Assembly (NCBI GenBank): GCA_000508965.1
Contig: BAHV02000010.1
Coordinates: forward strand, 434,001-498,000
DNA from: Dielma sp000508965
Lineage (GTDB): Bacteria > Bacillota_I > Bacilli_A > Erysipelotrichales > Erysipelotrichaceae
DNA length: 64,000 nucleotides
Reading direction: 5' to 3'
Positions 24,193 to 33,210 of the stretch are shown one piece after another. Made by a program: the position numbers and the translations under genes. A model generated the notes under the pieces. The model saw only the letters and a program-made list of their open reading frames with translations, made no database searches and was not told the origin of the DNA. Each line of letters opens with the position of its first letter. Position 1 is the first letter of the stretch.

Positions 24193-24846
24193 ATGAAGAT
24201 TAAATTTAACTGGCGCCTAATGCTGCTGCCATTCATTAATTTAGCTGCAATCCTTTGTCTGCTGCCATTTTTGCCTGAACAGATACCAATGCATTTTAAT
24301 TTTCAATGGGAAATTGATGGCTATGGGCCAAAACTAGCGTTTCTGCTGATGCCGCTTTTGCTGATCGGCTTGGGCTTGCTGTTTCAGCTATTGCCGCACA
24401 TCGATCCTTTGGGCAAGAACTATGCGAGATTTCAAAAAAGATATGATCATTCATTCATTGCCCTGTCATTGTTTATGATTGGCACTGAACTGATTATGAT
24501 AATGGCTGCCGCTTCGATCGATTTTATAAAACCGGATCTTTTATTTCAGGTACTGTTTGGCTTATTATTTATGTTTTTGGGCAATATCTTCCCTAAAATC
24601 AAACACAATTATTTTATGGGAATTAAAACACCGTGGACCATCAGCAATGAAGAAAACTGGACGATGACGCATCGTTTTGGCGGCAAACTATGGTTTCTTG
24701 GCGGTTTTCTTGCCATATTATTCATTGTGCTGCCCAAAGAGCTGCGAACAATTGCTTTATTGGTTGATCTGATCGGTATGACTTTAGCGCCGATGATTTA
24801 TTCATATATTTATTTCAGAAAGACAAGAGGATATGAAAATGCTTGA
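24193..24846 (+). CDS. sdpI: SdpI-family membrane protein
   Basis: A 217-residue membrane protein with about six hydrophobic segments. The first part is a DUF1648-type unit (FLPEQIPMHFNFQWEIDGYG), and the second has the SdpI core with GNIFPKIKHNYFMGIKTPWT and NWTMTHRFGGKLW. In Bacillus, SdpI protects against the SDP toxin and acts as the signal receptor for SdpR. No sdpC-like toxin gene is seen here. It is cotranscribed with sdpR and overlaps the ABC ATPase gene, which suggests that this operon responds to a membrane-active compound that is then exported. Confidence 0.9.
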   Translation: MKIKFNWRLMLLPFINLAAILCLLPFLPEQIPMHFNFQWEIDGYGPKLAFLLMPLLLIGLGLLFQLLPHIDPLGKNYARFQKRYDHSFIALSLFMIGTELIMIMAAASIDFIKPDLLFQVLFGLLFMFLGNIFPKIKHNYFMGIKTPWTISNEENWTMTHRFGGKLWFLGGFLAILFIVLPKELRTIALLVDLIGMTLAPMIYSYIYFRKTRGYENA

Positions 24847-25549
24847 AATTAAAAATTTTTCTAAGAGTTATGGTGATAAGAAGGTTGTTGATAATTTGAA
24901 TCTGACCGTTGAAAATGGTGAGATATTTGGTTTTATTGGTCATAATGGCGCCGGCAAGACCACAACGATTAAAAGTATTGTGGGCATTCTTGAGTTTGAA
25001 GCCGGTGATATCTTAATCGACGGCAAATCGATTAAGAATGATGAAATGGCATGCAAGCGGATCATGGCCTATATTCCTGATAATCCGGATATTTATGAAT
25101 CCTTGACCGGGATTCGTTATCTTAATTTTATCGGTGATATTTATAAGGTGGATGCAAGGCTGCGGGAAACTTTGATTCGGCAGTATGCGGATGCATTTGA
25201 ATTAACGGCCAATCTGGGTGATGTGATTGCTTCTTATTCACATGGTATGAAGCAGAAGCTGATGATCATTTCCGCATTGATTCATCAGCCGAAGCTGCTG
25301 ATTCTTGATGAACCGTTTGTTGGCCTGGACCCTAAGGCTGCGCACATCTTAAAACAGCTGATGCGTGAGCTGTGTGATCAGGGAGGATCAATATTTTTCT
25401 CAACTCATGTTTTAGAGGTGGTGGAGAAGCTTTGTGATCATGTCGCAATTATTAAGAATGGGTCTATTATTACTGAGGGAAGTATTGATCAGGTTATGGG
25501 TGATCAAAGTCTTGAGGAAGTATTCCTGGAGCTGACGGATCATGAGTAA
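24839..25549 (+). CDS. ABC transporter ATP-binding protein
   Basis: A 236-residue ATPase. The Walker A motif GHNGAGKTT starts at residue 34, the signature is SYSHGMKQK (a variant of LSGGQ), the Walker B is LLILDEPFVGLD and the switch is FFSTHVLE. This architecture is typical of ABC-2 export or bacteriocin-resistance systems. The ATG at 24839 is eight bases after AAGAGG and is preferred to an ATG at 24833. It overlaps sdpI by 8 bases and the permease gene by 8 bases, so all four genes form one tightly coupled operon under the SdpR-type repressor. Confidence 0.93.
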   Translation: MLEIKNFSKSYGDKKVVDNLNLTVENGEIFGFIGHNGAGKTTTIKSIVGILEFEAGDILIDGKSIKNDEMACKRIMAYIPDNPDIYESLTGIRYLNFIGDIYKVDARLRETLIRQYADAFELTANLGDVIASYSHGMKQKLMIISALIHQPKLLILDEPFVGLDPKAAHILKQLMRELCDQGGSIFFSTHVLEVVEKLCDHVAIIKNGSIITEGSIDQVMGDQSLEEVFLELTDHE

Positions 25550-27128
25550 TTTTATAAATCTTGTAAAGCTGCAGACGAGGAATTTATTATTCAGCAGTAT
25601 CAGGCATACAAGAAGCAAGGGAAAACAAGCAGCAGGAATGGGCTTTTTAGCCTTTATGGTGGTTACTTTATTGGCGGTGTCCAGCTTTTATTCAATAACG
25701 CTGCTGAATGCGCTTCAGGGAGAAGAGAGACAGCTGGCACTTTATACGATGGCTTTGGCAGCTTTTGTATTGCTTTTGGTTTTTGCGGCATATAACAGCG
25801 GCAATCATCTCTTTGGCAGCAAGGACTATGATCTGCTGCGTTCAATGCCGATTTCTAAAACGGCGCTGGTTGCCAGTAAGCTGCTGTCGTTTTTATCTCT
25901 GCAGTATTTCTATGCCTTGTTTCTGCTGATGCCGGCAATTCTGCTTTATGGTTTATTTACAGGTCAGTCATTGCTTTACTATCTGGGCGGGCTGGGTATG
26001 TTTTTAGTGCTGCCGATGCCGGCGGTGGTTTTATCAGCGTTGTTTTCGCTAGTGATCGGTTATGTCTCCAGTCATTTTAAATATAAGAATTTAGTCAGCA
26101 ATCTTTTAATGATGATCTTTATCGTGTTGGTCTTTTTCGGTTCTTTTATGATTCAGACACTGGTTGGCAGCGCTGTTGATGTACAAGAAGTCATCCGCAA
26201 CATGCAGCTTTATCTGCCATTCTTTGGCTTAATGGTGAAAGGCATGATTGAGGGAAGCCTGATGAGTTATCTGCTTGGCTTATTATGCAATGTCCTGCCT
26301 TTTGTATTTTTTGTGGTTTTCTTTGCCAGGCATTTTACGACCATTAACAGCCGCTTGAGAGGCAGCTATCGTGAGAAAAATTATAAACTAGCTAAGATTA
26401 AACAAAGTTCAAGTTTTAAAGCACTGCTTATGAAGGAGGCTCGCCGTTATTTCGCCTGCGGTATCTATGTGATGAATACGGCTTTTGGACCAGTTATCAT
26501 GCTGGGTGCCTCTGTTTTTGCCTTATTCAGTAAACAGAGCTTGATGGCAATCATGAATGAACTGCCGCCGGAACTGACTTCGCAGATCAGTGTGATATTG
26601 GCACTGGGAATGATTTTCTTAATTGTCATGAGCTGCACAACGAATTCATCAATATCTCTTGAGGGCCGGCATTTATGGATCATCAAGTCATTGCCGGTCC
26701 GCACTGAGGAAATTTTTGCGGCTAAGATTGCGCTGAATCTGATGATTCTGATCCCGGCGGCAATGCTTTCGGTTCTGCTTTTGGCACTGTTGTTTTCATT
26801 AAATATCGCAGAGCTTTTATTGCTGCTTCTGTTATGTGCAGTTACGGCATTCTTTACAGCTGGTTTTGGTTTGATTGTGAACCTTAATTTTCCGCGGTTT
26901 GATTGGGTGAGTGAGACAACGGTCGTGAAGCAGAGTATGGCGTGCATGATCAGTATCTTTGGCGGTATGATTCTATCCGGCATCATTGCCTTTATATCGA
27001 TTCAAGTGATTGGCAATACACCGGTGCCTGTTTATCTGCTGATTTTAAATTTATTTTTTATTTTATTGGATGTAGTTTGTCTGCTTTATCTGAAAAAGGT
27101 CGGCGTAGCACAGTTTAAGCAGTTATAG
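25542..27128 (+). CDS. ABC transporter permease, large
   Basis: A 528-residue membrane protein with about 12 hydrophobic segments, arranged as two related halves. The N-terminus is cytoplasmic and basic, and KDYDLLRSMPISKTALVASKL and LEGRHLWIIKSLPVRTEEIFAAK are equivalent cytoplasmic coupling segments in each half, as in large ABC-2-type permeases of Firmicutes. It partners with the ATPase encoded just before it. The substrate is unknown; with sdpR and sdpI in the same operon, a peptide or membrane-active compound is plausible. Confidence 0.88.
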   Translation: MSNFINLVKLQTRNLLFSSIRHTRSKGKQAAGMGFLAFMVVTLLAVSSFYSITLLNALQGEERQLALYTMALAAFVLLLVFAAYNSGNHLFGSKDYDLLRSMPISKTALVASKLLSFLSLQYFYALFLLMPAILLYGLFTGQSLLYYLGGLGMFLVLPMPAVVLSALFSLVIGYVSSHFKYKNLVSNLLMMIFIVLVFFGSFMIQTLVGSAVDVQEVIRNMQLYLPFFGLMVKGMIEGSLMSYLLGLLCNVLPFVFFVVFFARHFTTINSRLRGSYREKNYKLAKIKQSSSFKALLMKEARRYFACGIYVMNTAFGPVIMLGASVFALFSKQSLMAIMNELPPELTSQISVILALGMIFLIVMSCTTNSSISLEGRHLWIIKSLPVRTEEIFAAKIALNLMILIPAAMLSVLLLALLFSLNIAELLLLLLLCAVTAFFTAGFGLIVNLNFPRFDWVSETTVVKQSMACMISIFGGMILSGIIAFISIQVIGNTPVPVYLLILNLFFILLDVVCLLYLKKVGVAQFKQL

Positions 27129-27218
27129 AATGCAGTGCAGAATAGATGCAGCAAATCAGTGATCCAAAGGATGTAAGGCGGATCACAGAAACTCTGAAGT
27201 CAAAGAATTGAATTGTTA

Positions 27219-27246
27219 TGGGAGCTGTAACGGCTCCTTTTTGTTT
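27219..27246 (+). terminator. Rho-independent terminator of the sdpRI-ABC operon
   Basis: GGAGC-TGTAACG-GCTCC followed by TTTTTGTTTT. Confidence 0.85.
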
Positions 27247-27346
27247 TACTAAACACCCATTATGCATGGTAGGATATGAATTAAAATGCTTTCTTTGATC
27301 GTATAAAACGGCAAGTATGTTAAAATAGAGACACTGGAGGGATTCT

Positions 27347-28750
27347 ATGGAATTATTGCTATATATATGTTTGATTGGGATTGCGGTGCTGGCTGTCTTG
27401 CTGTTTGTGCTGCATCTTGGTGATAATAAAAAAAATGCGGCGATGATGGCGGAGCTGAAGCTGATGAAGCAGGAGCTGAGCGCATCAACGCAGAATCAGG
27501 TAAGCAGTCTGTCAACGGTTTTGTCTGATTCGCAGAAAACTTTTATGGAGCTTCAGAATATGCGGCTTCAGGAACTGAATCAATCGATGAGTTCACGTCA
27601 GGATGTTTTAGCGGCCAATATCAATACGCTGATTAAACAGATGGATGAGCGGATGCTGAAGGTTAATGAATTAAATACTGCCAACAATGAGCTGGTGCGC
27701 CGCCAGCTGTTTGAAACAAGCAGTCAGCTTGAGGAAAAGGTGAATGTGCTGACCCGTCAAAATGAGGAAAAGATGGAACAGATGCGTACAACACTGGAAC
27801 AGAAAATTACGGAAATGCAGGCAGATAACGGCAAGCGTTTGGAAGAAATGCGGGTTACGGTCGATGAAAAATTACAGGATACGCTTGAAAAGCGTATTTC
27901 TAAATCATTTCAGCTTGTGTCTGAGCGTTTGGAACAGGTTTATAAGGGACTTGGTGAGATGCAGACGTTGGCAGCCGGTGTCGGTGATTTGAAAAAAGTA
28001 CTTGGCAATGTGAAAACCCGTGGTATTTTAGGTGAGATTCAGTTGGGGGCAATCCTGAAAGAGATTTTGGCACCTGAACAATTTGAAGAAAATGTTGCGA
28101 CCAAAAAGGGCAGTAAGAATGTTGTTGAGTTTGCGATTAAAATGCCTGCTGATAATGATCGTTTTGTGTATCTGCCCATTGATTCAAAGTTTCCAAGCGA
28201 ACCTTATGTAAAGCTGTTGGATGCCTATGATACCGGTGATAAGGAACAGATTAACGCGGCAGGTAAGCTGTTGGATACAGCGATTAAGCAGAATGCCAAG
28301 GATATCCGTGATAAGTATATTGATGCCCCTAATACAACGGATTTTGCGATTATGTTCCTGCCTTTTGAGGGCTTGTATGCGGAGGTCGTTCGCCGTGGTT
28401 TGATCGAAGTGCTGCAGCATGACTATAAGATCAACATCGCCGGACCTACAACGATGGCGGCTTTATTGAATTCATTACAGATGGGCTTTAAAACACTGGC
28501 TATTCAAAAGCGTTCCAGTGAGGTTTGGGATGTGCTGGGAGCCGTTAAGACAGAATTTGAAAAATTCGGTGATGTTCTTTCAAATACCCAAAGCAAGCTT
28601 GATCTGGCACAGAAGGAGCTTGATAAATTGGTGGGTGTACGCACGCGTCAAATCCAAAAGCGGCTCAGTTCAGTCACCTCGCTGGATGAATCAGCTTCAG
28701 CGCAGATGATCGAGAATGCGATGGCGTTTGCCGAGGAAAGTGAAGAATAA
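27347..28750 (+). CDS. rmuC: DNA recombination protein RmuC
   Basis: A 467-residue protein with one N-terminal membrane segment (LLYICLIGIAVLAVLLFVL), a long coiled coil (about residues 25-200), then the RmuC nuclease-like domain with TRGILGEIQLGAILKEIL, LPIDSKFPSEPY, DYKINIAGPTTMAALLNSL and FGDVL. RmuC limits DNA inversions at short inverted repeats in E. coli and is thought to be a nuclease of the PD-(D/E)XK fold. It is transcribed from the gap after the ABC operon; the following small gene starts 72 bases later with its own ribosome site. Confidence 0.95.
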   Translation: MELLLYICLIGIAVLAVLLFVLHLGDNKKNAAMMAELKLMKQELSASTQNQVSSLSTVLSDSQKTFMELQNMRLQELNQSMSSRQDVLAANINTLIKQMDERMLKVNELNTANNELVRRQLFETSSQLEEKVNVLTRQNEEKMEQMRTTLEQKITEMQADNGKRLEEMRVTVDEKLQDTLEKRISKSFQLVSERLEQVYKGLGEMQTLAAGVGDLKKVLGNVKTRGILGEIQLGAILKEILAPEQFEENVATKKGSKNVVEFAIKMPADNDRFVYLPIDSKFPSEPYVKLLDAYDTGDKEQINAAGKLLDTAIKQNAKDIRDKYIDAPNTTDFAIMFLPFEGLYAEVVRRGLIEVLQHDYKINIAGPTTMAALLNSLQMGFKTLAIQKRSSEVWDVLGAVKTEFEKFGDVLSNTQSKLDLAQKELDKLVGVRTRQIQKRLSSVTSLDESASAQMIENAMAFAEESEE

Positions 28751-28822
28751 AAATGGGCATTGTGAATGCAGGCGGCGTTTAGATGGCTTATACTTAAGAT
28801 AAGGAAAAAGGAGAAGTGCGAT

Positions 28823-29110
28823 ATGGTATTTAATAAATTAATTAATGGTGTGCAGATTAGCGCCAATGAGGAAATGAGTGATCAGGATTGCCGCAATTAC
28901 ATCGAATGGGCAAGAAAGAAGAATCCCGGTCATGTCATTGAATCGATGAATCTTGAATTTGACGGTGAGGATGTCGGAGTCGAATATAAGATTGCGCCAG
29001 TGCCTTTTGAAAAGATTCGCCGCATTACTGGTTATTTGGTAGGTACGCTGGATCGGTTTAATGATGCCAAAGCGGCGGAGGAACACGACCGCGTTAAGCA
29101 TACAATTTAA
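28823..29110 (+). CDS. Stand-alone NrdD C-terminal-like protein
   Basis: A 95-residue soluble protein. Its last 35 residues (FEKIRRITGYLVGTLDRFND, then AKAAEEHDRVKH) match the C-terminal end of class III anaerobic ribonucleotide reductase, where the Gly of the RVCGYL-type motif carries the glycyl radical and RVKH ends the protein. The N-terminal 60 residues are unlike NrdD, and the zinc-binding cysteines of NrdD are missing. A full nrdD is not in the window. By analogy with GrcA/YfiD, which replaces a damaged glycyl domain of pyruvate formate-lyase, it could be a spare or regulatory radical domain. The start is the ATG at 28823 after AAGGAG. Confidence 0.75.
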   Translation: MVFNKLINGVQISANEEMSDQDCRNYIEWARKKNPGHVIESMNLEFDGEDVGVEYKIAPVPFEKIRRITGYLVGTLDRFNDAKAAEEHDRVKHTI

Positions 29111-29120
29111 GGGAAAAGAA

Positions 29121-29151
29121 AAAATGCGCAGATCAAGATGTGCGCATTTTT
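29121..29151 (+). terminator. Rho-independent terminator
   Basis: AAATGCGCA pairs with TGCGCATTT across a loop of about ten bases, with a T-run on the plus strand and an A-run before it. It separates the NrdD-like gene from the converging amidotransferase gene. Confidence 0.85.
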
Positions 29152-29162
29152 ATATTCAGATA

Positions 29163-29828
29163 TTATTTTTGGCATTGCTTAATAAAACTCTTAAACAGAT
29201 TCAGCTGATCAGGCTCATGCGTCAATGCTTCAGGATGCCATTGAACGGCCAGAATGTTATCGGCTTCAATAGCTTCAATGTAGCCCTCGCTGCTGAAAGC
29301 GGCGGCTTTTAAGCCATCACCCAATTGATCGATCACTTGATGATGCAGAGAATTGACTTTTGTGCTTTCACCAAAGATTGAGGCTAACTGACTGTCCTTA
29401 ACGATCGTAACTTCATGAGTTAAAACATGACGGTCAGCATGTTGGCTGTGGTTGGGGATGTCTTGAATCAGCGTACCGCCAAAAGCTACATTTAATACTT
29501 GCAGGCCCCGGCAGATTCCTAATATTGGTTTGTGCTGCTGCATAAACGCTTGAATAAGGTTTAAGTCAAGTGCGTCAATTTCATCAAAATAATCCGTCAC
29601 CGAGGGATCGGGCAGCTGATGATAGAGCGCGGGGTTTAAATCAGCGCCGCCAGGCAGCAATAAGCCGTCGCATGTTAAAGCGGCTTGATTGGCCTCCATT
29701 AACGGAAAGATGGGAACGCCCAGGGCTTCGATCTTCTCCAACATGTATAAATAATCAGTATTCGCATAATGATAGGTATAATCTTTGTCTTTCATGCAGC
29801 GTACTGCCACAGCAATTTTTGTTTTCAT
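29163..29828 (-). CDS. Class I glutamine amidotransferase-like hydrolase (peptidase C26)
   Basis: A 221-residue protein of the gamma-glutamyl-gamma-aminobutyrate hydrolase (PuuD-like) family. The nucleophile Cys is in PILGICRGLQVLNVAFGG, the His and Glu of the triad are in VQWHPEAL, and LLLPGGADLNPALY is the N-terminal signature. Members hydrolyse gamma-glutamyl amides. The natural substrate here cannot be told: there are no polyamine or folate genes nearby. It is a single gene on the minus strand, convergent with the NrdD-like gene and divergent from the zinc-ribbon protein. Confidence 0.93.
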   Translation of the reverse strand: MKTKIAVAVRCMKDKDYTYHYANTDYLYMLEKIEALGVPIFPLMEANQAALTCDGLLLPGGADLNPALYHQLPDPSVTDYFDEIDALDLNLIQAFMQQHKPILGICRGLQVLNVAFGGTLIQDIPNHSQHADRHVLTHEVTIVKDSQLASIFGESTKVNSLHHQVIDQLGDGLKAAAFSSEGYIEAIEADNILAVQWHPEALTHEPDQLNLFKSFIKQCQK

Positions 29829-29929
29829 TTGTTCACCTCAGATATTTGTATTTTATCATAAATTATAAGAGGATAAAAGCTTTTAACTATGTTATAATAA
29901 CCTCGAAGAAATTGGAAATGAGGCGTTTT

Positions 29930-31006
29930 ATGAAAGAGATTCAATGCCCAAAATGCCATGCGCTGATTCAGCTTGATGAAGCGGGAGGCTGTACTCATTG
30001 TCATTATGAGTTAACTGCCGATGATATTGTAAGCAGAATGTTTGATGATGAATTTTTCACGCGGCTGGCACTGGATGAAAAGCATCCGCTGCGCGAGGGA
30101 TATGCTTATTACTTTGATGGCAATCTGAAGAAGGCAGAGCCGCTTTTCAGTTCTGTCGATAAGCGGGATAAAGCGTTTATTTATGCTTATTTCGGGCGGA
30201 TGTTATGTGTCAGCGATGGATTTGAGATTAGTTTTGCGCCTTTTGAAGAGCCTTATCAAAAGATGATGCAGGCCGTATTGAAGCAGACTAAAAATCAACC
30301 GGAAGCGGCATGGCTGAGTTTCATTTTAAATCGTTATCTGATGAAAAATAAAGCCCTTTATGATGAACAGCTTGCGAAGATTGCCATGCTTAAGCAGCAG
30401 CAAACGGCTGAAATAAATGCGAAGGAAAATGAACTGCGTTCTTTAGAGCTGAAAAAGGCTGCTAAGATACAAAAGAAGCGTGAGCAGCTGCCGGCTCTTA
30501 AATGGGGCGTGCTGCTTGGCATATGGCTGCTTGCGGCAGTGTTGTATACGTGGGGCTTTGTGGCTGGCAAAGCGTCGTATTTTACATTGATCATTGCGAT
30601 ACTTGTGCCTTATACATATTGTCTTGCGTTGATTCCTTTAATCAGTTATGCCAATAATGAAAAGAAGTTTTATGGCTTTTCTTTGCTTTTGTTAGTGCTG
30701 CTATATCCGACATATTTTGCGGCAATGCTGATCGGGATGCTGATTCTGAATGATTCAGCGCTGTTTTCGCTGACAATATTTCAGGAGCGTTTATTGATTT
30801 ATGCGGTACTTTTAGGTATATCTTCCTTCGTTCAGTTCATTGTTTTCGTTCTGGATGAAAATAAGCTGCATAAAAAAATGGTTAAGTATACGCCGGCAAA
30901 CAGCTTTAATGTCAGTTGTGATCAAAGTGCGCTGACACTTTGTGAGGCTGAGGCGTTGGTTATGGATAAATGGTTAAATTTTGATAAGAAGGAGAACCTA
31001 TTATGA
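29930..31006 (+). CDS. Zinc-ribbon membrane protein of unknown function
   Basis: A 358-residue protein. Residues 6-24 form a zinc ribbon (CPKC and CTHC, Cys 6, 9, 21, 24). A soluble middle part follows, then a charged coiled coil (about residues 145-180, QTAEINAKENELRSLELKKA), and four hydrophobic segments between about 190 and 310. No enzymatic motif is visible. The start is the ATG at 29930, six bases after GAGG; a longer frame upstream overlaps the amidotransferase gene and is not supported. The stop overlaps the malic enzyme start (ATGA), so both are translated from one mRNA. Confidence 0.78.
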   Translation: MKEIQCPKCHALIQLDEAGGCTHCHYELTADDIVSRMFDDEFFTRLALDEKHPLREGYAYYFDGNLKKAEPLFSSVDKRDKAFIYAYFGRMLCVSDGFEISFAPFEEPYQKMMQAVLKQTKNQPEAAWLSFILNRYLMKNKALYDEQLAKIAMLKQQQTAEINAKENELRSLELKKAAKIQKKREQLPALKWGVLLGIWLLAAVLYTWGFVAGKASYFTLIIAILVPYTYCLALIPLISYANNEKKFYGFSLLLLVLLYPTYFAAMLIGMLILNDSALFSLTIFQERLLIYAVLLGISSFVQFIVFVLDENKLHKKMVKYTPANSFNVSCDQSALTLCEAEALVMDKWLNFDKKENLL

Positions 31007-32187
31007 GTAATGTATATGAAGAAGCATTAAAGAAACATGCGCAGTGGCAGGGAAAGATTGAGACTAAGGTTGTCTGTGAAGTCAATAATGCGGAAGATCT
31101 GACTTTGGCCTATACGCCGGGTGTTGCCCAGCCATGCCGTGAGATTCATCAGGATCTAAAGAATGTTTATAAATATACCGGCAAGGGTAAAACGGTAGCG
31201 GTTATTACGGACGGTACGGCGGTATTGGGCTTGGGTGATATCGGACCGGAAGCGGCTTTACCGGTAATGGAAGGCAAATGTGTACTATTTAAGCGGTTTG
31301 CGGATGTTAACGCGGTACCAATCTGTCTCGATACAAAAGATCCTAAAGAGATCATTGCTATCTGTAAGGCATTGGCACCGGCATTTGGCGGTTTTAATCT
31401 TGAGGATATTTCAGCCCCTCGCTGTGTTGAAATTGAGAGAACTTTGAAAAAGGAGTTAAACATTCCGGTTTTTCATGATGATCAGCATGGAACGGCGATT
31501 TGTGTAACTGCCGCTTTGATCAATGCTTTAAAGGTCGTGAATAAAAAGGCTGAAGATATTACAGTTGTCGTGAGCGGCACGGGGGCGGCAGGTTCTTCGA
31601 TCATTCATATGCTGAAGGATTTCGGAGTGAAGGAAATCTACGGCTTTAATATTAACGGTATTGTATTGAAAGCGGATAAAGAGAGCTATGATTTCTTAAC
31701 CCAGGAGCTGTGTGAAATCACAAATTCAGGGAATAAACGGCTGACGATGGCGGAAGCTTTAAAGGAAGCGGATGTTTTTGTAGGTGTCAGCGCTCCGAAA
31801 TTGCTGAATAAAGAAATGGTTGCCGGCATGAAGCGTGATCCGATCATTTTTGCGATGGCGAATCCTGAACCTGAAATCACAGTTGAAGAGGCATTGGCCG
31901 GCGGTGCCCGCGTTGTTGGTACAGGCCGCAGTGATTTCCCTAATCAGGTAAATAATGTGTTAGCTTTCCCCGGTTTATTTAAGGGCGCTTTATCGGTGCG
32001 GGCAACTAAGATTACGGAGGAAATGAAGATGGCGGCAGCCAGAGGCATTGCCTCTTTGATCAGCAATGAAGAATTAAACGAAAACTATGTTATACCTTCT
32101 GCTTTTGATCCTAGAGTTGCAGATATGGTAGCAGCTAAGGTAGCGGAGGTTGCACTGGCAGGCGGCGTTGCCCAAAAAGCAGAGTAA
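31003..32187 (+). CDS. NAD(P)-dependent malic enzyme
   Basis: A 394-residue short bacterial malic enzyme, which oxidatively decarboxylates malate to pyruvate. Seen are LAYTPGVAQPCREI near residue 36, ITDGTAVLGLGDIGPEAALPVMEGK with the catalytic region, FGGFNLEDI, PVFHDDQHGTAI and the Rossmann GTGAAGSSI, with ANPEPEI near the end. The PTA-like C-terminal domain of larger enzymes is absent. It overlaps the zinc-ribbon gene by 4 bases and precedes mutY by 30 bases. It supplies pyruvate and reducing power and links to the dicarboxylate-type transporter genes only by theme. Confidence 0.96.
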   Translation: MSNVYEEALKKHAQWQGKIETKVVCEVNNAEDLTLAYTPGVAQPCREIHQDLKNVYKYTGKGKTVAVITDGTAVLGLGDIGPEAALPVMEGKCVLFKRFADVNAVPICLDTKDPKEIIAICKALAPAFGGFNLEDISAPRCVEIERTLKKELNIPVFHDDQHGTAICVTAALINALKVVNKKAEDITVVVSGTGAAGSSIIHMLKDFGVKEIYGFNINGIVLKADKESYDFLTQELCEITNSGNKRLTMAEALKEADVFVGVSAPKLLNKEMVAGMKRDPIIFAMANPEPEITVEEALAGGARVVGTGRSDFPNQVNNVLAFPGLFKGALSVRATKITEEMKMAAARGIASLISNEELNENYVIPSAFDPRVADMVAAKVAEVALAGGVAQKAE

Positions 32188-32217
32188 ATCTGCTTTTCTT
32201 TTAAGAATGGAGAAGTT

Positions 32218-33210
32218 ATGGAAATTAAAGATGAATTGACAGGCTGGTATCGTCAGCATCACCGTAAGCTGATTTTCAGGGAAAGCGGTGATCCATATGC
32301 GATTTGGGTAAGTGAAATTATGGCCCAGCAGACGCGGATTGATACGATGCTGGGCTATTATGAGCGTTGGATGAAAGACTATCCCACGATTGAGGCATTA
32401 GCGTCATCACCAATTGAAAAGGTATTAAAAAGCTGGGAAGGGCTTGGTTATTACAATCGTGCCCGCAAACTGCATGAAGGCGCAAAAATGGTCGTGCGTG
32501 ATTATCAAGGTCAGCTGCCTGCAAATCTTGAGCAGCTTCGAGCTATACCGGGAATTGGCAATTACACAGCGGGTGCGATCGCTTCAATTGCTTTTAAAAT
32601 GCAGGCGCCGGCTGTCGATGGCAATGTATTGAGAGTAATCTCAAGATTGCTGCTGATGGCGGATGATATCAGTTCGCAGAAAACACATAAAAAGGTTTAT
32701 GAGCTTGTGTATGATCTAATGGCTGACAGTGATCCTTCAGACTTTACACAGGGCTTGATGGAGCTTGGCGCATTAATCTGTACGCCGCTGGCATGGAAGT
32801 GTGAGCAATGTCCGCTAAAAGCGAAATGCCAAGCGTTTGCAACTGGCAGACAGGCTGAATTTCCAGTTAAAAAAGCCAAAAAAGCACCTTCGGAGATTGA
32901 TTTGATCACTTTAATCGTGCCTAAAGAAAATCAGCTGTTGCTGTGCCGTGATTGGCAGGATGGTTTGATGGAAGGCTTTATGCGGCTGCCGCAGTTTACG
33001 GAGTTAAAAACGGAGCATCTCAAACATCTGATGAAGAAAAAACATGTCTTTTCACATCGGGTTTGGCATATGGATGTATATCTTGCGGATGCCTCACAAA
33101 TTGAATTAAAGCCCGGCTGGGAATATGTCAGTTTGGACCAATTAGACAATCTTTCAATTGTGACCGCACATCGTAAAATCATTGATCAATACAGGAGGAA
33201 ATATCTATGA
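32218..33210 (+). CDS. mutY: A/G-specific adenine DNA glycosylase
   Basis: A 330-residue base-excision enzyme that removes adenine opposite 8-oxoguanine. The N-terminal helix-hairpin-helix glycosylase domain has EIMAQQTRIDTML, with catalytic Glu, and the hairpin AIPGIGNYTAGAIASIAF followed by the catalytic Asp in AVDGNVLRV. The [4Fe-4S] loop is C-x6-C-x2-C-x5-C in CTPLAWKCEQCPLKAKC. The C-terminal NUDIX-like domain reads 8-oxoguanine (HVFSHRVWHMDVYL). It overlaps the following peptidase gene by 4 bases. Confidence 0.97.
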   Translation: MEIKDELTGWYRQHHRKLIFRESGDPYAIWVSEIMAQQTRIDTMLGYYERWMKDYPTIEALASSPIEKVLKSWEGLGYYNRARKLHEGAKMVVRDYQGQLPANLEQLRAIPGIGNYTAGAIASIAFKMQAPAVDGNVLRVISRLLLMADDISSQKTHKKVYELVYDLMADSDPSDFTQGLMELGALICTPLAWKCEQCPLKAKCQAFATGRQAEFPVKKAKKAPSEIDLITLIVPKENQLLLCRDWQDGLMEGFMRLPQFTELKTEHLKHLMKKKHVFSHRVWHMDVYLADASQIELKPGWEYVSLDQLDNLSIVTAHRKIIDQYRRKYL

